64,000 nt of DNA from Molanna angustata (taxonomy: Eukaryota > Arthropoda > Insecta > Trichoptera > Molannidae). Of the stretch, positions 35,401-47,400 are shown piece after piece. Each line of letters starts with the position of its first letter. Position 1 is the stretch's first letter. The position numbers were made by a program, and so were the translations under genes. The notes beneath the pieces were generated by a model. It made no database searches. It saw only the letters and a list, made by a program, of their open reading frames with translations, and was not told where the DNA came from. The stretch covers positions 18,939,234 to 19,003,233 of the forward strand of contig OY754968.1 of the NCBI GenBank assembly GCA_963576475.1. The letters are read 5' to 3'.

Positions 35401-38400
35401 ATTTCTATGCCCAAGTACTTAAATCTCATAACTTGTTCTATAGTTTTATTGTCTATAGCAAGTTTACAACGTACTGGATATCTTGAGGTTACCATGCTTT
35501 TTGTTTTCTCTATTGAGATTTGCATATTTAGTCTTTGGGAAGATAAGTGGAATTTATACAGTAGTTTCTGAAGATCATCCTCGGAATTTGCAATTAAGAC
35601 GGCATCATCTGCATAACATATTATATCTATATTTTTGTTTCCCATTTTGTAACCTATTCCTAATGCTTTAACATCTTCGATAATCTTGTCCATAATGATG
35701 TTAAAAAGAATAGGGCTCAAACTATCTCCTTGTCGAATACCTACTGCAGCTGGAATTTCCTTTGAGAGGTCATCTCCCACCTTTATGCGCATTTTGTTGT
35801 TGCTGTTTAAATTTTTAATAGCTTTTATAATAGGATGCGGTATGTTCTTTTCTATTAGGATATCCAGTACATCTTCCAGGAGCACTCTGTCAAAAGCTTT
35901 GGTTAGGTCGACAAAACACATGTAAGCCGGTACATTATATTCTAAGGATTTCTCTTTAAGTTGTCTCACAACAAATATTGCGTCAGTGGTGGAACGATTT
36001 CTTCTAAATCCTTGTTGTTCGTCCCTATTTTGTATAATTTCTTCCAGTTTCAGACGCAATAGGCTGGTAAATAATTTTTGTGTTGCACTTAAAAGAGATA
36101 TTCCCCTGTAATTCGCTGGGTTTGTTTTAACACCTTTTTTAAAAATTGGAATTGTTATACTTAATTTCCATTCATAGGGTATTGTAGATTCTTCTAGTAT
36201 TTTGTTAAATAGTTTTGTTAGCTCAAGAGCCACCTTTGTTCCTCCATATTTTATCAATTCATTGGGAATCTCGTCAATACCTGGGGATTTTCTATTTTTT
36301 AGTTTTTTTTAAGCTAAAATAATCTCCCCATTACTAAGGGTCACAGAGGATCCTGCGTCTTCATTCAGTGGTAATTACAAAATCGAATAGCATAAACTTA
36401 TTTGTGTATTATGAAATCAATTAAACATATTAAAGTGTACTAGCAGACTCTACAGACAGCATTGTCCTGCCCGAAAGTTGTTTGCCTGCTATTGTCTGGT
36501 TTAACAAACACAAAAAACCACACCCCGTAACAGCATATTCCACAATCCAGCGACAAGTGTGCGGGTGTGCATACCTTATAAAATGAAGCACGACACATCC
36601 GCGTATACCCACACATCAGTCTCGCCGTATCTAAAAAAGACAATATGCAGAATGCGTGGTGAACTGTGTAAGATTTTATTTTGCTTCTTATGTTTTCTAT
36701 ATCTTACGGGACACCAGAAAATGGTAATAGAAAAAAATCATGCATAATCAGTCCAGCCGTTTAGGAGTTCAGTGACATACACACGTACTGAAGAATTATA
36801 TAATAGGTTTATAAATAAGATGAAATATAAATCATAATAGTACCTACACATTACACAAATACAAAAAAGGATCACAAATCAAATCAATTATCTATGATTG
36901 TTTGAATGTCCTTTATAATGCTGTCCTGTGCCATTCATTAAAATGCAATGACACTTTGGTGATACATTTTTATTGTGGAAAATTTACAATAACATAACAT
37001 TTCTTATACAGATGTATTATGTGACAAAAAACTTATTAATAATTATCACAGTATTAATAAGAAATTTTAACTGATGTGCTTACATAATTAAAACTATGTG
37101 AAAAAGTTATATTCATATCATAAGAACAGTGTATGAGTGTATAATATGCATATGTGTATGAGAGAGAATATATTATATTATCTACAAGCTCGCATAAGTT
37201 ATTCCAATCAATCTCGATACTACAATCGTCTGGTGAAGTTTGATCATTGTTCTGGATTAATCCTGAACTAATTGCAAGAGGAGAATGATTGAGGACCCAA
37301 AAGAAAAATATCGAAAAATATCATACCTACCATTTGTTAAAAAGACATACAGAATAAAATGATATATAGGGCTAAAATGCAATAGGTATAGGGTTAAAAT
37401 GCAATATAGGGCTAAAATGCGATATAGGGCTAAAATGAAATATAGGGTAAACATGCAATATAGGGTAAAAATGTAATATAGGACTAAAATGCAATATTGG
37501 GCTAGAATGCAATAATTGTCTAAAATGCAATAGAGGACTAAAATGCAATATAGGGATAATGACAGTCGCGTTACTGTTACAGTTCCATCTTGCAGCTAAG
37601 AGATAATATAATATGACAATATCGGTCGATAAAACTAAATGTCTCACCAAATTTTTTTTTAATTGCATATACGCCGAGTTCCTGGTTCTTCTACAATATC
37701 CCAACATCGTCTCTATTGAGATGTTAAAATAAAAAAAATGATTGTCTATAAAAAGAAATGTCTCACAATATCAAGACAGCCTCTGAGATGCAAATTGGTT
37801 GTAGACGATAAAACAATAGAACATGTTGCAACTTTTAAATACCTAGGTGTGGAGATATCTAGTTGTAATGATCTCTATAAATGAGTCAAAGAACAGACTA
37901 ATAAAGTAGCAGTTATGTCCGGATGCATGAGGGACATTGTTTGGGCCAATAAACATTTGCTGGTTGAGAGTAAGGTCCGAATATATAAAACCTGCATCAG
38001 ATCCATAGTAACTTATGGAGTTGAAGCAAGGGCAGACACGGTGAAAACAAAACAGCTACTCAGAACAAAAGAGATGAAAATACTAAGACAAATCTTGGGC
38101 AGAACCCTCAGTGACAAAATCCCCAATGAGGAGATCCGCAGAACCTGCAATGTGGAGGATATTGTAAGGTGGAGCAGGCAAAGAAGACGATACTGGAGAG
38201 ATCATGTTAAAAGGATGAATCCAGAAAGGCTGCCAAAGATTGTAATGCGCGAGATACCATGAGGGACGCCAACCACCGGCACCGGGAAGACCATCGAAGA
38301 GATGTAGGGAGAGCTGGACTAGGTTGCGGCTCTAAGGGCCTAGGCAGTAAAGGCGGGGGTGGGCGGCCGACGCTGTTGCGCCCTCGTCAATTCTGTACTT

Positions 38401-41400
38401 AGAGAAGAGCAGGACGAACGCCTTTAGTCTCGCTCGGCAGTGACTCGTCAACTGTGGCGAATGTTGTTGTGTGGTTCGGGCACACCGCCGGCGCAGACGT
38501 CGGGTCAGACATCCTGTGTTGACAACTAGACGTCATATCTGACAGGTGATGATTGCGTCGGATGCCCCCGGTGTTAGCCCGCGGAACCTTCGGACGCCAA
38601 CACGAGGACCGATGCGTCGGGATATAAGCCTAGGTTGCGGCTCTAAGGGCCCAGGCAGTAAAGGCGGGGGTGGGCGGCCGACGCTGTTGTGCCCTCGTCA
38701 TTCTATACTTAGAGAAGAGCAGGACGGACGCCTCTAGTCTCGCTCGGCAGTTACTCGTCAACTGTGGCGAATGTTGTTGTGTGGTTCGGGCACACCGCCG
38801 GCGCAGACGTCGGGTCAGACATCCTGTGTTGACAACGAGACGTCAAATCTGACAGGTGATGATTGCGTCGGATGCCCCCGGTGTTAGCCCGCGGAACCTT
38901 CGGACGCCAACACGAGGACCGAGGGGTCGGGGTACAAGCCCCTCCGACTTGAAACGGAGTGTACTTAGCGGCCGATTTCGAGACCAATCGGAGGCCCTGA
39001 CGTGTGTGGTTGGATTCTCGGGGGCAGTGGTTGAACCCGATGGATGGTGGATATTTTGTGTTTGTCCGATGTTGCGGCTGCGTCCGGTGGTGAACAGGGC
39101 CAATGAGCTCTATAGCGTCGCCGGCGTGGAAGTGGATCGCGATCCCCCTCGATGGACATCCTCGTCCCAGGACCTGTAAAACAGGTCATAGATCTAAAAA
39201 AAGAGGAAGAAGAAGAAGCGTTACTGTAGACACTAAAATCTGATTCCAATTTTGAATTTTCGTTAAGAACTTAAAGTACCTACCTGTCTGTCGCTTCGTA
39301 CATTCAATTTAATACCGTGGAGATGAGCGGCGTGAAGTCCGCAAAATCTTCGATGCGATATATATTTGTTAGTTTAATATCGGTATTTAATTTACTTGTC
39401 TTTTTGTACATAATATAAATAAATATATTGCACACTGGTGGATGCACAGTGACCAGTTAAAATACCAATTTTCAACACTTTGAAGGTTGTTATCTCCGAA
39501 AGCCACCACTACTCAGGGTTTTATTATCAAATAGTTGTTCCCTGCTGAAGTATCCTATCACAGAAAAAACAACCTTTATACTATGACGTAAATTTGGCTG
39601 TTGCTGGACCTTGGTCTAAAAGGCTACTGAAATTATTTTCATTTTGATATTGTGAAGTAAATACATATATCTTACCAAAAAGTGTTTTTCTTGGATTCCT
39701 AAAGTAAAATAAAATTCCTACCCACAGTTTGTGTAGTTACACTTTTACTCCTCAATACCCCAAGGGGATATAATGGGGAGTTATGAATTCCCAATTTTTA
39801 AGGTTATTTTTTTATTGCAGATTATCAACTAGTATCATGCTGAGATTGTATATTTCGAAAGTTTCAGCACAATGTATCGTGCGTGTGTGTGTGTGCTATG
39901 TACTATGTACGCCGTGTTTATTTTACTTTATCGATTATAGACTAAAGTACTCATTCGATTCTTTTCAAATTTTGCAAATTTGTATATCTAATACTCGCTT
40001 ATAGACTCCATTAGATTTTGGTGGATATTTGATCAGTGCTTCTCAATTTTTTTATCTGTCAAATATTTCAAAGTGACACCATGCTCTGCATGGAAACTTG
40101 AAAATTTGAAATTTTTATTTTCAAATTGGCAAAAAAAGCACACCACTTACATGAAATGGCATTGAAGAGTTATCAAGTTTTCATAATTAAATATTTAAAT
40201 AAAAAATAATTTAACAAACTCATTTCATGAAAATGCTGAAAATTTTCCATACAAAATTTGAATAATTAATAAAATGATTTGTTAGTGAGGAGTTTAGCGT
40301 TGGCCACAACCCACTCGTTTTTAACTTTGTTTACACCACGTATCGATTGAATTACAAAAGTTCTACATATTAATAAAGTAGGTTTACGCTTAGATAATTT
40401 AGAGTCACTTGAAATAAAAAAGCAATTAATTCAAAAAGAAATATAATAAACTAGCGGACCCGACAGACGTGTCCTGCATGAACGTTGGCTTGTATGTTAT
40501 TAGCTGTTGAACAAACATAAAAATGAATGTGAATTTTGTGGATTTAAAGGAAGCAAGACACATTACATTGATCTGAGTTTATTTTATTTTATTAATTTAT
40601 TGACTATATAATTTGATATTTTTATTTTCAAATTGCCAAAAAGTCACACCACTTTCATTAAATGCAATGAAGAATTATCAAGTTTACATACCTAATAAAA
40701 TATTATCAAAAATAATTTCATGAAAATGCTGTTAATTTTCCATACAAAAATTTAATACTTTGTCGGGTGACTTGGTAGTGAAGCCATATCCCACATGTTA
40801 TTATTTCGTTTTGATATGTAGTGGAGCTTTTGACAGAAGAAACGAGATTCGTAGTCACGCGGGTGACTATTGAAGAATATGGAGTATAAGGTGATAACTT
40901 ATTTACATAAATCTCAATTTGTTGCAGGTCCGTGGGTACGTCACTGCTGATATGGACTATATCGGGTCTGATGTCCACCCTGGGCGCCCTCTGCTATGCA
41001 GAGTTGGGTACGTCGATCACCAGGTCGGGTGGAGACTACGCCTACATTTACGTCGCTTTTGGGCCGCTGCCCGCCTTCTTGCGCCTCTGGGCGGCACTAC
41101 TAATCATCAGGCCAACCACACAGGCTATTGTGGCTTTGACCTTCGCACAATACGCAACAAAGCCCTTCTATCCGACCTGTGATCCACCAGAAAACGCCGT
41201 TCGACTGTTGGCCGCTGTTTGCCTTTGTAAGTACATATTATTCAATTATTTTATTTGTTATTCCTTATTTTTTTTATCAGCTATTCCTTGAATAAATTAT
41301 ACTTAATAATTGGGTATTTTGCAAACCCAGTCTTGTTCTTGCAAGTTTTGCAAGTTCACATTTTTTTAATTCAGTAATTACAATAAAATATGACAAAAAC

Positions 41401-44400
41401 AGCAATTTATATCTAGTATTATGTCAATAGTAGGTATATAGTAAATTACTTACATTTTAATTGGAAATGTCTCACTATCATACAATAGAGTCTATTGTGA
41501 GATACTATTGTGTAATTTTTTTTAGCAAAAATAAAATTGAATACCGTTTTTATTACAAAACAGTTTTCTATAGCAGAAGACACTAGATAGACCATACCGA
41601 ACTCCTAGGCGACGATAGAATTATCATAATTATAAGGACAGAAATACTCAATAACAGAAGACTACCCGTAAGACCTGCAAAGAGATGGAAGGACAGTCCT
41701 CCCAGGATAGTCCACCTTCACAAACAGGTCTAATGACCCAATATTATAACACCAAGACCAAGCACCTATTATATATGTGATGTTTTCTTCTACCTACTAC
41801 ATATTTATATGATTTATAATACCTTGATAGTCGATGATATTATCTATTCATTGTATTAACAATGAAGACAGAATACAATGTGTCTAAGATGTCCATGACT
41901 TGTAAATTATATCGCACAAAGTAATTAAATCTACATTATCGTTAAAGCACATACCAATAAAAATAATAATACAATTTACCTTATATATACATAACCATTA
42001 ATTATAACTACATGCTTAAGGGCATTAGCCCTTAAAGAATATTAATAATTTTTAAAGAAAGGTTTGATGATGTGCTACATGGATAAGGACGGATGAAAGT
42101 AGAATTAACGTTAGAAATGGGGTCACCAAGATGAATGTGTGGATAAACAATGTACGATAGAATAAGAAATTAGACGAGAATGTTTTATTGAAATATATAT
42201 AAGATGAAAATAAATGCCCTAAGGTGAGGATGGCCACATAGAAAGAATGAATGATGACTGTCTGTCAAAAAGTATATACTATATAGCGCTGATATATGTA
42301 AGAGGAACGAAAAGTTGAGGTCGGCCAAAGAAAAATTGACACGATCAGATAAATGGAATTTTGAAAGATGGAGACGATAGAAGTAAGAATAACAGAAGAG
42401 CGTGTATGAGAAGATGCATGGGCGTGAATGAAGCGAGAAATTAATGTCAAGAGACAGGAGTCTGGCGTTCGGTTCTATCTGCCTACTCCAAATAGAGAAA
42501 GGGCGTGATGGTATGGTAAGTAGGTTCAAATAAAGAACGAAGATAATATTATAAGATCTGAGTATAACTTAAAGACTGACAAAAAAAATATAAGCATTGA
42601 CAATATTCATGTGCAATATTATGAAAGGAGGAAACGTTACATTTTTTAAAATAACAGGTCGAGTATGTATGAATGTGAGAGTGAGGCGATGAATGTATGT
42701 TGAGACTAAAGTGTATGGCGCTAGGTTTTCTCTGCTTACCCCACAGAGTAATACTCTGTGGCTTACCCTAATAACATAGACATGGCATGATGGTATGTAT
42801 GTAATAAATCTTTTTTCAATATGCCTGTCAGTGTAAAGTATATTTGTTTATATTATGTACAGAAAGATGAATAAATAAATTATTAGTATGATTGCAGTGA
42901 GATTATTTCATACGAGATTGTCTTGTGTATTGATTATAGGGGTAGTTTCCTTATATCTACCACTAAGGGAAATTAAACAGAGAGGGCGCAATATATGTAG
43001 GTATATTATAACAACTAGGTGACTCATCAAACCTAATTTCATTATCTGAATTTATTGAATTTGGGAAATGTTGTAAAATTAGCTCCATCTTAGATCTGTC
43101 TCTTTATATCAATATTCCTTATTCTATCATACATGGATATAAGAAGAAATTGCACGATAAAAAAAGAATTAAACCAATAGGATAGTGAGTGCCCTGAGGT
43201 AGATTGAAAATATTGAAAGAATGAAAGATACAGAATAGAGAAGGAAGATAAATGTGATAAAATGATGGACAGGGATGGCATGACCATCGACTATATGAAT
43301 AATATTTTGAAAGGAAATATAAGAAGACCTTTTTGTGCGAGACAACCTGTACGAGAATACCGTCAACTCATTTACAAGGACTGTTGCTTTCATTGTTTAC
43401 AAATAAACCAATCTCTCAATAGATGGCGTTACAAAAAGATTTCTTCGTTACTTCATAGATGGCAATAGTAATAATGTCTTATTTTCAGGTGATTAGTTAC
43501 TTACTCATTTTTCAAATATATAGAACTTTCAAAATTTGCATTGATAAGGGAACTCAACAAGAAGGCATAATTGGTGAACGTCACGCAAGCGCATAAAGTA
43601 ATCACGTAAACCAGCCGATGACAGGTCGTAAGCCCTGTAGGTGCCTTGAGTTCCTGGTTCTTCTATAATATCCCAACTTCGTCTCTATTGAGATATTAAA
43701 AAGTTTGTCAAAAAAAAGGTTGTTTTTTCATTGAATCGTATCTTCCGATTGGTCCCATTTCAATTTGGTCAAGATCTGATCATGGGATCCATGAGAAATT
43801 CATTAAACTCTTCAATTTGTACTGCAGCGATAATAACTCTTAACAACATTGTCCGATTTTAATGATTTATCTTAGGAAGTGAGTGCTTTAGAGATGATCA
43901 CACATGAATTTCATCGAATTCTGATTATAGAATTCACGAGAAAAAATATCAAACTCTACAATTTGCAAAGTTGTCTGCAATAAATTATTATTACTTTACC
44001 ACTTCGTCCTAATTCAGTGATATTTTTTTTATTAGAAAGGGATTACTTCTGGGGTGGTTCCATCTGAACTAAGCCAAAAGGTTTGATGATGAGGATCATA
44101 AGAAATCATAAAAGTCGTCAATTTGCGATGGATTTGCGTATTATTGTATAGGCGTATTGTATGAAAAATAATTTTACTAAATACATACTTAAAATGATAC
44201 GGAGTAAGCTAGTACCGGTTGATTGAGTGGTAGCTTTATGCGGCAGACTACTTCACGACCCTCGTTTCCGTCTTTGTCCTTCCTACCCCTTCATCTCCAA
44301 TCAAAATCCTCTACACACTACTTCAGTAGCGGAATCGCTCAATAGAAGCCGAAAATCTTGGCTTGCCTATGAATATTATATTAAGAAATCCTTCTTTTAT

Positions 44401-47400
44401 TTAAACCAACTACGATGCTTGATAAATATAGATTTATTTTGGCATGTGATCTTAAAAATATTTTTCATGGCCACTAGAATGAAAAACAATGCTTAAAAAA
44501 CATCAAATCGACATTTCACAATTTTATCTCAGGCTTTGCGTAGTCCGAAAGTTCTGGGCACGCCCCTGACTACTATATATTGTTTCATGATTTATTTTCA
44601 ATATTCATTTTTTTATCTTGATAGGTTCTGCACCTTTTTGGTTTTGTTTTATTTCTCTTTTATTTTCTTTTTTTGTTGTTCTATTCCATTTATAATGTAT
44701 TTCTTTTCTCTAATTTTTATTTTTGATCATGTTGTTTTAATTTGTGGATAGTAGTTTTGGCGCTTGTTTTATTTTACTGTTCTGTATATTGTTGTGTTGT
44801 CGCTGTTTCTATCCCAAATAAATAAATACCATCACGCCATGTCCCTCATACAGGGCCGGATAAATCGTAGACCAATCAAGAACAAGAAATCAGAGCGGTT
44901 GTCTTAAAAAGGGCGCTTAAAATTCTAAAATGTTAGTCATATAATAATAATTTGTATAGCGCCGTTCAATGATTCAAGATCATTCCAAGGGCGCTGTTAT
45001 TTAGATAGATATTATATTGCTCTACGAAACAAAACTGTTTTCAGTCTTTTAGAGAAAGTACTCTTACTATTTGCACTGCGGACATCTAGAGGCAATTTAT
45101 TCCAATTTATAGGACCACTCACATCAAAGCATCGATCATAGTAAGCCGCTTTATTGGCTCTGTCCAACTCCTTTAGGGAGTTGGACAGAGCTAATAAAGC
45201 GGAAGTGTGAGATGCCTCCCAAAGAGATCTTTTCTCTGACACAGCTCTTGTATGTATTGTGGTGCTAGGTTATTTAAAGCATTAAACACCGTTAAGCAGA
45301 TTTTGTAGTCAACTCGCTCTGGACACTTCAACCAATGCAATTCGTTAAGTAGTGGAGTTATGTGACATCGTTTTTCCGCTCCATAAATGAGCCTTGCCGC
45401 TGCATTAAACACCATCTGTAATCTATCGAGCTGATACTTTGGCAATCCATCATAGATGCCATTACAGTAATCTAGCCGAGACACAACGAAAGCATTTATA
45501 AGTGTTTTTGTCTCATTTTTGGGCAGGCTTCGACGAATGTTTTTCAGTTGTCTTAGTTGGAAAAAGCATGAACTGACTGTTTTAGAGATTTGCAGGTCAA
45601 GAGACAACTTATTGTCTAAGTGTACACCCAAAAACTTGACACTTGCAGACGGCAAGAGTTTTTCTCCGTTGATGTTTTCGTTGAAGAGTTTTGTTGATAG
45701 GAGTGCTTTCAATGAGGTGCTGTCGCCGTGGTGAAACTACCCACATAAACTCTGTTTTTGTTGGGTTTAATTTTAGCTTGTTATGAGACATCCACGTAGC
45801 GACTTTTTCGATGCACTCAGCAGTATCCACTTCCAGACGGTTTTGTTCATGGAACTACAAAATTTTTGATATAAATCAAAAAACCGCAGGTATGGCACTC
45901 GGTTCTTTTTGCGTACCCGGATAGAGGCTCGGCATGATGGTGTTTATGTAAAAAATCCCGCTTAGTGCTAATATCTTGGTCGCCTACTTTTAACATGTTA
46001 TTTGGACATTATATCTGGTGTTGTCAAACAAAACAAAATTGATTCAAATAATGTAATACGACATTGGAAATATTTTTTTTTTTTTTAAAAATGAATATGT
46101 CCTTGTTAAACAAGTACATATACATCTTCCTACGTTCCCTAAACTAAGCATAAATGCTTGTCCTATAGGTGAACGAGATCGGTCGAGGCAGGATTCGAAC
46201 TCGCGACCACTGGATTACTAATCCAGCGCGCTAACCGCTCTGCCATCCACCCATCCAAATATGTAATATTATTATGAATCTCCAATTGTGGTTTTTTTTT
46301 ATAAATAATAATAAACAACTGTAATATATTAAGGTTTAGGTAGTATTAACAAACTGATTCGTCATTTTAGACCCGATGTAATTTTACATAATTTTAAATT
46401 GTTCTACATTTAAAATTCCAAAAAAATGGGGGGGGGGGGGGGCGGATTCAAATATATTGCTACGGGCTCAAAAACATGTTTATCCGGCCCTGCCCTCATA
46501 GAGTAAGCAGAGAAAATCGAACACCATTTTTTTCTATCTTGACGTACCTACCTACATTAATTTTGAAGTCGCTGTTTTATATGACAGATTATTTATCGTT
46601 CTTAATTTGTGGATTCAAAATAATAATAGATATTTTTTTCTCATGCTTCGCTTCTATGACCGACATCATAATATTGGTCAAACATCAACATTTGCATTAC
46701 TCAGATCCAGATCCACCAAATGTTCATATGGTGCAGTTGCACTAGGCATAAAATAATATGGGGCGCCAAATATAAGTAAATGAGGGTAATATTCAAAGGA
46801 AGGGGGCGCTTTTTGAACTTAGTGTCCCAAGAGTCGAACACTGTAGAACCGGCCCTGGCATCGATATCAAGTTTCTCGACCGAAACTCGCCTTTTTATGT
46901 GACTATATTAATTTATGTCTCTAATTAGGCAATTCCTTAACTTGTGTTGGATATTTGGGTGTTTACTAATTGTTTCGTATTTTCCAATATACGGGAAAAC
47001 ATATTTACTAAACGCAAACGTAATAAATCATACATTTTTAGTTAAATTCATTAAGGGTCTATAGTAGGCTAAATATATAAATTTTAAATATTTTCCCCAG
47101 TACCCTCAAAAGACACGCCCTAGAAGAAAAAAAAAACAGTTTTTTTACATTTTTATTCTATTGCGTGATTTTTTTTGAAATTTGAATATGTTTAATACTT
47201 TTGTTGTAAAATTAGTTTGAATAAAACCCTTTTTTATTTTTTTATTGTAAGTAACTAAAAAACTACAAGGCCTATGAAGACTAGAGTCTACAATCCGCAT
47301 TTACCATTCCGCATTCTGTTTCCGGTTGGCTCTCTGATTGGTTGAGATCTCGTAGTATTAAGTCAAATGAGCTGTGTATTTTTATATTAAATGTGAAAAA

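Larger units (their letters stand above)
44851..46492 (-). mobile_element. hAT-type element (1,642 bp) with nested insertions
   Basis: Ends CAGGGCCGGATAAA and TTTATCCGGCCCTG are perfect 14-base inverted repeats. The flanks CCCTCATA at 44843-44850 and 46493-46500 are a perfect 8-bp target duplication. It inserted in a LINE 3' tail ('catcacgccatgtccctcat | agagtaagcagagaa'). No transposase is seen. It is the larger relative of the MITE at 26823-27139 in opposite orientation and has itself received an L2-like LINE (44936-45865) and a SINE of family B (46120-46255). Confidence 0.9.

Noticed and set aside
38543..39249. Several 60-107-codon frames on both strands in GC-rich DNA
   Set aside because: They fall in the GC-rich mobile element, where stops are rare. 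Frames are not conserved between the dimer and the solo copy at 50160-50661.
45191..45712. 173-codon frame as a host gene
   Set aside because: It is the C-terminal RT region of an L2/CR1-like LINE with frameshifts on both sides and the diagnostic 3' tail.
46190..46252. Possible genuine tRNA-Thr (AGT) gene, minus strand
   Set aside because: Anticodon and T arms are good but the acceptor ends do not pair well, and the downstream body is shared with a second copy at 49153-49340; hence a SINE.
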